NCBI GenBank assembly: GCA_030295235.1
Contig: AP026136.1
Span: forward strand, 372,001 to 436,000
Source of the DNA: Fistulifera solaris
Lineage: Eukaryota; Bacillariophyta; Bacillariophyceae; Naviculales; Stauroneidaceae
Direction of reading: 5' to 3'
DNA length: 64,000 nucleotides
Below the pieces are notes generated by a model. It worked only from the letters and a program-made list of their open reading frames with translations, made no database searches and was not told the origin of the DNA. Positions 23,169-33,929 of the stretch are shown here, piece after piece. Position numbers and translations under genes: made by a program. Each line of letters opens with the position of its first letter. Within the stretch, counting starts at the first letter, position 1.

Positions 23169-23354
23169 ACAGCAATAAACTGTCGAACCCGGTTCTGTGC
23201 CGTTGAGACGTAAACATCAAGTAACACGAATTGGTACCTATTTTGATTCGATAATCTACAAATATGCAGACTCTCCGATACTGAAATAAATATTGTGCGT
23301 GTCACGGCGAAAGAGTCGTTTGTTTCTGAACGAGCCGCCTTATTTTGATATAAT

Positions 23355-23886
23355 TTAGTTCCACCATCCTTTCTCTTCGGTACAGAAATCAGTCTCGGTC
23401 CAAGGACTGAAAAGTATCTTATCGCTGGCTTCATCCACAACACAATGGGCTAAAGCCAATGGAAGCACCATCGGGAGCTTACTGAGATGCGTGGCAAGGG
23501 CAAATGATTTTGTTGTTGGCAGCTGACCTCGGGACAACGCGTCCCAAGTGAGTGCACACCATGTTCAATCCATAAGTTTCGAGTGTTGTATCGTCCTCAA
23601 CTATCACGCTGATAGCGTCGCCCTTCAAACCCTGAACTAGCGAGCAATCTCCAGCAGGCTTAGTTGCAACGTATTCCGCGAACAGAATGTCTTTGCCCAA
23701 GGCGTCTTTGGCAAGAAGGCAATGCAGGGTACATCGTTAACTTTCTGGCACCAACCATGATCATGTTATTTAAAAAACGACGCTCTTCGTTGATATATTA
23801 CTCCTCGGGGGCGCCCACGGTGATAGAACGAAAGCAGAGGCCAACCTTAGGGTAGCAAGGGCAAGGATATGTGATAAGGTCATCAT
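23355..23886 (-). pseudogene. petC: Decayed copy of nuclear petC (cytochrome b6f Rieske iron-sulfur protein)
   Basis: From ATG 23886 the frame gives a signal peptide (MMTLSHILALATLRLASAFV), then a TAA at about 23802, and a fragment NEERRFLNNMIMVGA corresponding to the start of the membrane anchor. The rest of the transmembrane helix and the Gly-rich hinge are missing. The next frame carries [52 protein letters not shown] and [11 protein letters not shown], then a stop. A third frame resumes at [10 protein letters not shown] and ends [17 protein letters not shown]; about six codons are lost before it. The Rieske disulfide Cys of CTHLGC is Arg here and the conserved VPW Trp is gone. Multiple losses that are not single homopolymer bases point to a true relic. 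Confidence 0.8.
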
Positions 23887-24352
23887 GATGGATGTTAGTC
23901 GTAAAAACGTGAAACAGTTGATAAAAATATTGATCTTCCTAGCACGATGGGTAATTTTTCGCTGTACGCGTGCACTTGACGTGACAGGGTGCCATGTGCC
24001 ATCGCCATAAAGTGTTCGCCGAAGAAGCCGCGGGAAAGAGCCTTTTGTTGACGTAACACGAACCACGGGAAAAGGCTCTTATGTTTTCGGTCTTGTGTCT
24101 TATTCGCTCCACATCGAAATCGATAGTAAAATCTGAAGTTGTGTCTTGACACTTTTGTGGCAGTTATAGATTATAGAGTTTTTTGAACCTTATGGGAAAT
24201 CGGGAAGGCTATTTTCTTACTCCGAAACATAATCGGCGGCCCGCCGATGATTTTCGCAACGAGGTGAAACGCCTCTCATAAATTGCCACGAACAACAAAC
24301 GCCGTTAATTCATTCATTATTTTCACAAACCAATTCATTTTCATTTGAAAGA
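23887..24352. other. Intergenic, divergent petC relic / YeeE-type gene
   Basis: 466 bp without a convincing open frame. May still hold the old petC promoter and the transporter promoter. No motif named. Confidence 0.35.
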
Positions 24353-25594
24353 ATGTCTATTGAATACTTTACTCCTTTAACTGGAACGCTTGGGGGTTTC
24401 TCATTGGTAAGATTTACATGTTGGTCGTCGTTTCATTTATAAATCGATTTCTGACTCTTTCACGATGACTCAGGAGGCTCCGCGGCCATTTTATTGCTCT
24501 TTAACGGAGATATACTGGGTGCAAGCGGCATTGTCTCCACTACTGTTTTGGATCCTGTCAAAGCCATCACTGATCCGTGCATGACATGGAAACTAGCATT
24601 CTTATCCAGTTTCCTTCTGTTCTCCAACCTTGTCTTGGGTGCCTACTTAGAAGGAGACGAACGATTTGGAAAGGATGTCAGCATTCCAATCCCTTCTATC
24701 ATAGGCTATGTCCTGGCGGGAGGCTTGGTTGGCTTTGGAACTCGACTGAGTAACGGCTGTACTACAGGCCACGGTGTGTGTGGTATGGCCCGTCTCAGTG
24801 TTCGCTCCGTGGCTGCCGTGTGCACATTTATGATTACAGGGATCGGCACGGCCGTACTCACAGCTCCAGATAATCATGTAACTCGTAACTTCACAGAATT
24901 CTTGCGCACAGACGATGTTCCTCAACAACCGATGCAGTGGTTGGGTTCCATCATATCCATGGTGATTGTCCTCCCTACCATTCTAGCCATCTTCCGGCTG
25001 GTTGCGATGAAAGAAGAGATCAAAAAAACATCATCGATCTCCCAAACAAAATCGATCAATCCTAGCAAAGACAAAACAACACAAAGTGAAGATGACTACG
25101 CGTGTAATCCGGATGTCGATCTCCGTGACGATCGACACAAAATAATTCCAGCTGCTACCGGCGGACTCGTGTTCGCATTGGGCCTCGCTGTGTCCGGCAT
25201 GGTATATCAAGGCAAGGTTCTCGGTTTTCTCAATCTCTATCTTCTTTCGAACGGAACCTACGATCCCACGTTGCTTCTGGTGATGGGCGGCGCGTGCCTT
25301 GTCAGCTTTTTGGCGTATCAGTTTGTGTCTGGCTGGGGTGTTCTTTCCCACCCTTATTGGACACGCACATGCCCTCTGACCGCCAAGAAGTTCTCGGTTC
25401 CATCGAGTACTGTAATTGATGCACCATTGTTCCTCGGAGCTGCCTGTTTCGGTGCTGGATGGGGACTCGCTGGTATTTGTCCCGGACCAGCCATCTACTT
25501 GGCAGCCATTGGTACACCGTCTGTCATTTCGTATTGGTGGCCTGCCTTTTTGGTTGGTTCGTTGATTGCGCATAAACTCAAAGAAAGATCATAA
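24353..25594 (+). CDS. YeeE/YedE (TsuA-type) sulfur-compound transporter
   Basis: 391 aa after repair; exons 24353-24406 and 24474-25594, intron 67 nt. The two halves each hold the family's conserved Cys motif: SNGCTTGHGVCGMARLS and FGAGWGLAGICPGPA. The N-terminus reads GTLGGFLIGGSAAILLLFNGDILGASGI, as in bacterial YeeE/YedE proteins; bacterial TsuA imports thiosulfate through such cysteines. About nine hydrophobic segments are visible, with a charged loop (about residues 190-225) between the halves. One G is missing in the run at 24392-24396 of exon 1; without repair the first exon joins out of frame. No plastid presequence is evident. The substrate in algae is not known. Confidence 0.8.
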
Positions 25595-25796
25595 CTGGAA
25601 GATTATAATGTTTAGATCATTTTTGGGACTTCCTGTCTTACCCCTCGATTTTTAATTGTGCCATGTAGATTGTACGTAACTGCGGTACCGGTACCTGCGG
25701 TACCGAACGAGAATACTCCGCTGCGGCCTCGAGACCGAGACCTACCTGATCGTCGTTCCCTGCGACGACCATGTGACACAAGACGACGAGCGCCTG

Positions 25797-25832
<36 letters not shown>

Positions 25833-26039
25833 CAACATATCGTCCGCAACAATAATATAATAGCCTTTGACTATTGAAACAAAGAGTCCGAACAGCATTT
25901 TATTGCCGCTTCTCCTATCAAATTCCTGTTCTAACACAATCAGTCACAAGAATTTGCGATACACACCCTATTACGAGCAGTGAACGACAGTTTCTTTGTT
26001 TTTGTGGTTCTTTGAAACTTTTGACTCCCGACACAAACA
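25595..26039. other. Intergenic with microsatellite
   Basis: Holds GTACC-rich short repeats near 25684-25706 and the AT/AC microsatellite listed separately. No gene seen. Confidence 0.4.
25796..25831. repeat. (AT)n(AC)n microsatellite
   Basis: About eleven TA units followed by about five CA units. Ordinary simple repeat; likely variable between strains. Confidence 0.9.
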
Positions 26040-27865
26040 ATGGCGGACGATGCCGCCGCACGCATGGAAAACAACAACAACAATATTAATAATAATAACA
26101 ATAACCTCGTAGGCCCCATTCCGCCCCAAATATCACCGCAACCGAGTCGACAGTGTTTGACTTGGAATCGCGTCGAATCTTCGGGCGTGCCACCGCCCCG
26201 TTCGGGGGCCGCCAGTATTGTTGTGAAAGGTAAATTGTACGTCTTTGGGGGGATATGGAGGTGGGACCGGACGATTGGATGATTTTTACAGTTATGATTT
26301 TGAGAGCAATGAATGGCAAGAAGTACACGTATTGTCGGAATATCGACCGGGTTGTCGAGAAAACAATGGAGTGGTGATTTCCGATAGTTCCAGTGAAATA
26401 TATCTCTTTGGAGGGTACGTCAGTTCGAAGAGAGAGAGAGAGAGAGTTTCGTTTGTCCATTCACTCAATCTTTGTAACGTTTTCCTTAAGATACAACGGC
26501 AACAGCTGGCTGAATGATTTGTGGAAATTTGATATCGAAACGAAATGCTGGACTTGCATTCAAGAATCTTCGGATCCATTCCCCGCCGACGATGATACCG
26601 ACGCCGCGGTGGGAGATGTCATGATGGGGCCGGTGCAGCCCCCGGTCAAGGGAAAGATTCCGTGTCGTCGCTTTGGATATGTTTCGGTCGTGCACCGCGG
26701 GAAATTCATTCTCTTTGGTGGCTTTGATGGTTCGCGCTGGTTGTCGGATATGCACATTTTTGTCTTCGAGACCCGAACTTGGACCGAAGTGCAGCCCAAG
26801 GGAAACGCTCCCAGTGCCCGATCGTGTCCCGCGTGGGCCAAGGATGACACGCATTTATGGATCCACGGTGGCTATGATGGTGTAGACCGGAAGGCTGACT
26901 TTTTCGCCTTTGATTTGACGACTTACACGTGGACCGAGATTCCCTGTCTGGGCCGTCCTCCTCCTCCACGTTATTTCCATTCTTGCTGTCTGTACGGGAA
27001 CAAGCTCTATGTGTACGGTGGGTACTCCGGGAGTGAGCGACTTGGTGATATGTATTGTTTTGACTATGACACGAACCATTGGAGTCAGGTGGACTGCAAT
27101 CATGGTGAAGTTCCGAGTGGACGATCTTCCCTCGTCGCGCAGGTCCACAACAACTATCTCTATATTTTTGGCGGTTACAATGGCTCCAATGTACTCAATG
27201 ACTTTTACAAATTTCGACTCAAGACGATCGGCGTTCCGCCTCCCGCTTTGGTGGCCGACTTTCGTCGACTTATGAACGATTCTACCTTGGCCGACGTTTG
27301 TTTTTTGGTCGAGAATAAAGAAGTGTACGCTCATCGAGCTATCTTAGCCATCCGGTCCGAGTATTTCCGCGTCATGTTGTGTGGAGGTATGCGAGAAAGT
27401 AGTACCATTCCCGGAGCAATCTCCAGCCAACCCATTGAACTCCCGGATGTTTCTCACGCGGTGTTCCACAAGGTTCTCGAGTTTTTGTACACAGACACTT
27501 GTGAAGGAGTATCGTTGGAAACGGGTATTCACCTTCTCGTGGCAAGTGAATTGTTCATGTTGGACCGATTGAAAGCTCTTTGTGAAGAATTCATTCGACG
27601 TGATATTAACGTGGAGAATGTTGTGGGGATTTTGGTGGCGAGCTATCGACACAATGCCGAAGCCTTGAAAGATATTGCTCTCGAATTCATACTTCGCCAT
27701 TTGACAGATCCCACCGTCATGGCAGGATTGAGTGACTTACGTGTGGAACCGGATCTGTTATTGGAGATTATTCGGCGTAGTACACAAAACAATGGACCGA
27801 ATAATGGTCATCAGGAAGGAGCTTCTCTGGTGGCCCGTTTCGGGTCATCGTCTCCATTGAGATAG
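26040..27865 (+). CDS. Kelch-repeat BTB/POZ protein (probable cullin-3 adaptor or scaffold)
   Basis: 582 aa after repair; exons 26040-26414 and 26491-27865, intron 76 nt, join LFGG-YNGNSWLNDLW. After an Asn-rich start (runs of N at residues 12-23) come six kelch blades with LFGG/VYGG/IFGG and paired W motifs, residues ~35-370. A BTB domain follows (DSTLADVCFLVENKEVYAHR, AIRSEYFRVML) and then a short BACK-like helical tail. Kelch before BTB is the order found in plants and protists, the reverse of animal KLHL proteins. BTB domains dimerise and often bind CUL3 ubiquitin ligases. One G is extra in the run at 26247-26252; without it VFGGYGGGTGRLDD is restored. Confidence 0.9.
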
Positions 27866-28222
27866 ATGCGGCAAAGAAGTATTTCCTTGGTCGGTTGTTT
27901 TTAATATATATGGATGAATTAATTGAAATGGAAAGGTTAGTCAATTGATGACTTGCGGTTCAGGAGGCGGAATTATTTGGAGTAGAAGTCCCTAGTCCTT
28001 AGCCATCCGGTACTTACTGGATCGTATCGGTACTAAATTCGATTAACCATGGAGAAAGAAGTGAACAACGGATGGGTTTCCCGCCATTTCGGACGAAAAA
28101 ATGGAATCAAGCGCATCGTTGTCATTCGTCGTCACAATGATTAATAATCAAACAACCACCAACGATTACTTCAAGAGCTCGCATCCGTTAACAAATTAAA
28201 GTTGTTTTCAGATTTAAACAAC
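27866..28222. other. Intergenic
   Basis: 357 bp between the Kelch-BTB 3' end and the RFC4 start. Nothing recognised. Confidence 0.35.
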
Positions 28223-29471
28223 ATGACATCCGCTGGAACTCCATGGGTCGAACTGTACCGGCCGAAATCGCTAAAAGATGTTTCTCATCAATCGGAAGTC
28301 GTTGCTACTTTGCAGAATGCCGTAGAAACGGGTCGCATGCCTCATTTGTTGTTTTACGGGCCTCCGGGTAGTGGGAAGGTGTGTTATGTGTTATTTTTTG
28401 CTCTTGTTCTCTTTTGGTTTGTTTTTCGAATAATCGCGTCCTCATTCTTTCTCGTTCCCTTAGACATCGGTAGCATTAGCACTCTGTCGACAATTGTGGC
28501 ATCCATCGGATTGGAAACGACGTGTCTTGGAATTAAATGCATCTGATGAAAGAGGAATCTCTGTGGTTCGGGAGAAAATCAAAAACTTTGCTAGTCTCGC
28601 GGTAGGGAAACCGCAAGAATCCTTCTTTCCAAGAAGAAAGATGAGGATAGCATGGATGTGGAAGAAAAGAAATATCCGAATCCTCCTTTCAAAATTATCA
28701 TCTTAGATGAAGCAGATACTGTGACACCTGATGCGCAAGCGGCGCTGCGTCGAATCATTGTAAGTGAAAGGGGAAACTGCCGCTAGCACACATTCTCGTA
28801 TAAGCCACTCATTGTGAAAATATTCCTTAATTGTAACACAGGAAGCGCATTCGAAAATCACTCGCTTCATACTCATTTGCAATTATGTGACCCGCGTCAT
28901 TGAGCCTCTGGCATCACGTTGTGCGAAATTCCGTTTCCAGGCATTGCCTCCGGCATCGATGCGAGATCGTCTTTTGACCATTGCTGCCGCCGAAGGTTGT
29001 TCCGAACAAGAAGTCTCCCTCGTGGACGATATCTTGGAACAAGCAGACGGTGACATGCGGCGTGCCGTCACGACGCTGCAGTCGGTGCATTCGTTGGCGG
29101 TGGGATCCCAGCCATTGACCAAGGATATCATTTCCGAGATTGCTGGTTTGCCTCCGGTTGCGGTGATGGATCAATTGTGGAGGGCTTTGGGAGCGGATGG
29201 CACGGCCGCCACATTTGATAGTATGCAGAAAATGGTCGAAAGCATTTCGGCCGATGGCTATTCGGCGAAATTACTCTTATCCACTTTGTTGACGAAAGTG
29301 ATTGTCGATAACACCTTGTCGGAATTGGACAAGGCTGAGTTGTCCATTCGCATTGCCGAGGCGGAAAAGTGTATGATGGATGGTGCCGATGAATATCTAC
29401 AGCTTTTGACGGTTTGCAGTCACGCACTTGGTTCTTTTTCTCGTTGTACCCAAGAAAGCACGAGGCAATAA
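28223..29471 (+). CDS. RFC4: Replication factor C small subunit (RFC4 type)
   Basis: 360 aa after repair; three exons 28223-28378, 28464-28759, 28842-29471 (introns 85 and 82 nt). It is part of the pentameric clamp loader that places PCNA on DNA. Visible: [14 protein letters not shown], Walker [34 protein letters not shown], Walker [20 protein letters not shown], sensor region [19 protein letters not shown] (SRC motif). Closest to human RFC4. The insert between [10 protein letters not shown] and YPNPPFKI is Lys/Asp-rich. One T is missing at 28626-28628; correction gives [18 protein letters not shown]. The ATG at 28223 fits the family start better than upstream codons. Confidence 0.92.
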
Positions 29472-29636
29472 GCAGTAGATGGATGAAGAGACGGAAATAA
29501 TCACAGTATAAAATACTGTTCGCAACCAAAGCATTATTATCGCCTTGCCCTTTACTGGAAGTATTCGAAAGAAGATAACTTTTCTATGCCACATTTAATG
29601 AAGATGACGCTCCTTTCATTTACTAATCAAAGTCAT

Positions 29637-30392
29637 TTACACCAACTCCAGAATAGCCATCTTAGCATTGTCACCTTGACGAGCAACAGTTCGCAAGACA
29701 CGAGTGTATCCACCATTTTGTTCACCATATCGATCGGGAGCAGCTTCAAAGAGAGAATGGACCAAGTTTTTGTCGTAGACCCAGGCCATGGCCTGACGAC
29801 GAGCGTGCAAATCCCCTCGCTTACCGAGTTCAATCATGTGATCGACATGTTTGCGAACCGCCTTGGCACGTACTAAGGTAGTTTTGATACGACCGTGTCG
29901 AATGACTTCGGTCGTCAAAGCACGCAACAGTGCCTTTCGTTGATCGGCGGGCTTGCCGAGTGTCTTGAAGCCCTTGCGATGACGCATCATGTTGAGTTCC
30001 GATCGTCCCGTGTGCACCGACGCGGACGGAGAAGTCACCAAGGCTTGACCGACAAAGGCACTACCGCCGGTGACTGTTGCAAGAGAAGAGGAGAAGAGGT
30101 AGAAATAATGAGTCGATACGTTGTGAACGAGCAATATTCCGGAAAAATGGAACATTAAAATCAACTATGATAACACGTCCAATCGAATTTCCCTAAAGGT
30201 TTTTAAGACTTCACCCCTCCTACGAAAGAAAAGAAATCAAATCCGATCGCAAAAGTTCGTTCAATGCTTGCGAAATCAACACAAAACATCAAGAAGGAAA
30301 CGACGGTTTCATTCGATGGCACTCGTTGCTCCTTACATACCGAACGCAGAAGCTCCCACAAGGAGAAGGGAAAGGAGAGCAAGAACTCTCAT
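29637..30392 (-). CDS. rpl17: Plastid ribosomal protein bL17 (nuclear-encoded)
   Basis: 162 aa; exon 1 30392-30341 (52 nt) encodes only [17 protein letters not shown], and exon 2 30073-29637 begins [10 protein letters not shown]; intron 267 nt. The ASAF cleavage site marks plastid import. The mature part is bacterial-type L17: [65 protein letters not shown]17 lies near the peptide exit tunnel of the large subunit. Exon 1 matches the signal-peptide exon of the divergent neighbour in length and intron phase. Confidence 0.92.
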
Positions 30393-30874
30393 TGTTCTGT
30401 ATTAGATTATGGAATACAGCAACCAGGTGTTGCTATGCTTGCCTCAAACACACAGGGTTGATGGAGTTGCGAGCAGCGAACGGGGCTGATGTGTTCTTTG
30501 TTGCCATGGTCTTGCATCCGATGGACGGTCGATCGTTTGGATGGAAGTGCGTCAGACATCAAGCTACGGTTCTCGTGGAAAACAAGCAGGAAAAGATATT
30601 TTTCGTAGAGGGATTCCAGATTCTCTTTCTGGATATTAAGTATCATGTACTCTTATATGTCGATCAGCATTTGAAAATGTCGATCGAATCGACCCCTGTC
30701 CTTCGACCGTAATTTCGCCGTCCGCTCGCGACAGGAACATCACACTGCGCCTCTCAAACGAACACATCAGCCTGCAAAAAGTCTATTAGTACAAACGGAA
30801 ACAAGAGAGAGTGTTGCGACGTTCCTCGTCTCTTCTCTTGCAACATCATTATTGATTAAAGAATAGACAAAACT
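30393..30874. promoter_or_regulatory. Shared upstream region of two plastid-protein genes
   Basis: 482 bp between the divergent starts of rpl17 (minus) and the 133-aa plastid protein (plus). Likely holds both promoters. I cannot name a factor site. Confidence 0.4.
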
Positions 30875-31433
30875 ATGAAGGTTGCTTTAGTTTGCTCTGT
30901 ATTGCTGGCCAGTGCCTCTGCGTTCGGTACGTCGATTAAAAACGAAAAAGACGAAACAAGGCAAATACGTCGCACTACGAAACCGTAGCTGTTTTGAGTG
31001 TCGAAAGAGCATCACATTCGATATTAAAATTTCTTTGGTTCATCATCCCTTTCTTTTCTTCTCACCCAAATAATCTGTTTCAGGCATTGCTCCCATCGCC
31101 CACCGAACGAGCTTAACTAGTCTATCGGCACTTTTGCCCAAGGAAGAAATGGACACGGATCAACTCGAGATTCTTAAAATCACGGAACGATGGAATGAGG
31201 TACGATTGCTAACAAAGGAGGAAGCCGCCAAATTGGAACCCGAATGGAAGGAAGCCTACGAACGATATTATGAAAAATACGATCGCGACATGTCCACGAT
31301 GGAAGAGATCGCCGCCAAATTGCAGAGCATGATTGAACCTCCCAATGTCAAAGCCAAGACTAAGGGACAAAGACGTCGTGATGCTTGGGCCAAGAAACAG
31401 GCAACGGCGGCGGCGCGTGCGCTTAAGAAGTAA
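30875..31433 (+). CDS. Small plastid-targeted protein of unknown function
   Basis: 133 aa; exon 1 30875-30926 (52 nt) encodes MKVALVCSVLLASASAF, exon 2 31084-31433; intron 157 nt, phase 1. After the ASAF site a short transit stretch (IAPIAHRTSLTSLSAL) leads to a charged, mostly helical protein: ITERWNEVRLLTKEEAAKL, EWKEAYERYYEKYDRDM and a basic tail KAKTKGQRRRDAWAKKQ. The composition and the partner gene (rpl17) would suit a plastid ribosome-associated protein, but that is inference from context only. Confidence 0.75.
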
Positions 31434-31795
31434 AGTGAATAGGAACTAAAAGTAACAAGATTCTTACTCTTTTATGACTTTTTTAATGAAATGTAGTTGA
31501 GCGTGTCTATTATTCTGAATGCGAAATCTGTAGCAAACGCAGCGGAGTACCAGAGAACGCACACAGCGCTCCGAACTAGATTATCAATAGTTGATCTTGA
31601 CCTGGAAATCCCTCACACTTTTCAAGGAAAGAGAGACGCTTTCTGAATATGCCTTCAATAAAGTCGAATGAAAAATCAATTTCGTTCGATTGTTATGCCC
31701 TGCATGCGCGTCTGATGATCTACAGTTTCAAACCATATGGTCGATTCATTTCAAGGAACCTCCGTCGCGTTGCTCTAAAAGATTTTAAATCTCCT
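31434..31795. other. Convergent intergenic region
   Basis: 362 bp between two gene ends. Nothing recognised. Confidence 0.35.
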
Positions 31796-32707
31796 CTACT
31801 GGTCTTTTCGAGAATCCTCGACCAACGGTCGTGGTAATACGCTGTAAATCACATTCATACACTTCTGTTTGAGATCCTCCAAATCTTCTTTGCCGGTAAC
31901 TTTAACGGAAGGATGCACCGTTAGGGTAATCACGGGGGCAGACCCACCCCACAGAACATTAAAGGGATACAGCGAATTCCATATATTGCGAGGAATCTGC
32001 ATTGACAAGGGAATCAAACGAGTTTGATTCGTTTGTGCCATGACAAATGCACCATTCTTGAAGGGTAGTTGCTCCGCCATGCGGCGTGTGCCTTGCGGAA
32101 ACAAAAACATGGGAATACCCGCTTGCAAGGCTTGCTTGGATTTCTCAAACAAGGTCGACACACTGGCTTGATTTTTTCCGGTGCGTCGATCAATCATAAC
32201 ATGTCCTCCCAACCACATGACTTGCCCGACGCCCGGTAAATAATAAACGGATTGTTTGGCAATCCATTTAAAGCGTTGATTCAAATAGTACGCGGCACCG
32301 ACGTCGAGTTGACTGGCGTGATTCGCGATGAAAATGGGAGCCGGTACTTCCTTTTGTGTAGGTAAGTCCTCTGCACCTCTGATTTGTACACGTCCTACTA
32401 GTAATACAGTACAGCACCGAGCCACCCCGTGTTCGACGAAATGATGACAATCGTATTCGAGATCGGATCTTCCAAGCATTAGAATCCATTTCAATGTCAC
32501 CAAAATAACACCACATAAACACATGAGCATCCAAAGTTGATTGTATACAAAGACTTTAATACAGCCCCACAAAGAAAGAGAGGGAAGGGATGAGGGTTTC
32601 CATATCTTTCGTTCTTGCAAAACAGCGACACCCGCCGCTACTGTTGTTACGACAATGACATAACCACCGATTACGCGAACAGCGTAATGAACAAGAATAC
32701 TGTTCAT
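31796..32707 (-). CDS. PlsC-type 1-acylglycerol-3-phosphate acyltransferase
   Basis: 303 aa, intact, ATG at 32707. The acyltransferase motifs are present: block I NHASQLD (NHxxxxD) and block III FLFPQGTRR (a variant of FPEGTRS), with LIPLSMQIP as the last block. The reaction is acyl transfer to lysophosphatidic acid, giving phosphatidic acid for membrane and storage lipids. Two or three hydrophobic stretches at residues ~5-30 and ~45-75 anchor it in a membrane. The Glu-to-Gln change in FPEGTR (FPQGTR) is also seen in some family members. No clear plastid signal; ER is likely. Confidence 0.88.
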   Translation of the reverse strand: MNSILVHYAVRVIGGYVIVVTTVAAGVAVLQERKIWKPSSLPSLSLWGCIKVFVYNQLWMLMCLCGVILVTLKWILMLGRSDLEYDCHHFVEHGVARCCTVLLVGRVQIRGAEDLPTQKEVPAPIFIANHASQLDVGAAYYLNQRFKWIAKQSVYYLPGVGQVMWLGGHVMIDRRTGKNQASVSTLFEKSKQALQAGIPMFLFPQGTRRMAEQLPFKNGAFVMAQTNQTRLIPLSMQIPRNIWNSLYPFNVLWGGSAPVITLTVHPSVKVTGKEDLEDLKQKCMNVIYSVLPRPLVEDSRKDQ

Positions 32708-33135
32708 TTCTTCAATCGTGAGAGTTATTCACAGTATTAATCACGACAACTGATACGGCAATGCCTACACAAAGGAATGATTAGATCAAAAAGATAACAA
32801 ATGAAGCAATAGAATTTTTTTGATGCAGCGAGAGAACCATTCTACGCCGCGTTTGTCGTACCGGTAAAATTTCGTTGTCTTCTTTCGTGACTCGAACTCG
32901 CTCATCCCTCGCTTCCATCGACATCGACACGTCACATTTTCGCGACGACAAGAAAAGTCGTCTCGCCAACGCCGTCGCGTCGTTTATTTGTTCAATGCTA
33001 GTAATAAAATCTTTATTCATTTTCTAGAAAGGATATCGATTGGTGTTATAATACTTAATAAGACCGGTAAAATAAAGCCCTGCACACGTAAGGGAGATAG
33101 GAAGCAACGAACAAAAGGAGCTACCAGTAAAAACA
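32708..33135. other. Divergent intergenic region, PlsC / Mpv17 copy 1
   Basis: 428 bp between divergent starts. A 79-codon minus frame is present but unconvincing. No motif named. Confidence 0.35.
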
Positions 33136-33929
33136 ATGCTACGACTGCATTCACTTTTTCTTTTCGCACCATTCTTATTCTCCGTTTCCCATGGTTTTCA
33201 TACTATTCACCGACAACCAATCTCTTTTCAGAATGTTAAACATCGATATCCTTTTTCACCATTGTACATAGGTCCCGAAGAAGCTTGGGCAGCTTACAAT
33301 ACAGCACTACAAACGGATCCTTTAGTCACGAAAAGTATTACAGCATCGGTGATTTTGGGAGCCGCGGACTTGACGGGTCAAGCGCTCGAAAATCGATCAA
33401 AAGTCTCCTCTACTATCGATTGGGCACGCTCGGCCCGGTTTGCCTTTTTGGTCTCGTATTACAAGCACCGTGGAATCATTTCTATTATTTATTGTTGGAT
33501 GGTGTCCTTCCTCCTACCGAAGATCCATTTACGGCCACGAATTTCGTCAAAGTCGTCATTGATCAAGGACTTCAAGCTCCGTTATTTACAATTCTTATTT
33601 TTGTCTTTTTGGGGGCTTTGGAAGGGAAACAATTAGAGGCTATTCAGCAACAATTGCAGAAGGATTACAAAAACACGATGCTGACCAATTGTAAGTCTTG
33701 ATTACTTGCTTGAGTGTGTCGCGTAGTCCAAGGGTTCTCTTCCTTTTCTCATTCCCCTTCTTGCTGTTTCTGTTATTTATCGACAGGGAAAGTGTTCATT
33801 CCAGCCACGGTAATCAACATAGGCTTCGTTCCACCCATCTTTCGAGTGCTGTTTTTAAACGTAGTGTTCTTTGGTTGGTCTATCTATCTTTCGTTGTTGT
33901 TGAACAAGGACAAGAGTGAGCAATCATGA
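33136..33929 (+). CDS. Mpv17/PMP22 family membrane protein, possibly plastid-directed (copy 1)
   Basis: 232 aa after repair; exons 33136-33690 and 33787-33929, intron 96 nt, join TN-WKVFIPATVINIGFVPP. Family marks: AWAAYNTALQTDPLVTKSIT, GAADLTGQ, RFAFFGLVLQAPWNHFYY, VLPPTEDPFT, KVVIDQGLQAPLF and PPIFRVLFLN. Mpv17 proteins form channels or support inner organelle membranes. Unlike copy 2 this one starts with a signal peptide (FLFAPFLFSVSHGF), so plastid entry is possible. One T is missing in the run at 33445-33449; correction rejoins the family sequence. Confidence 0.88.
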
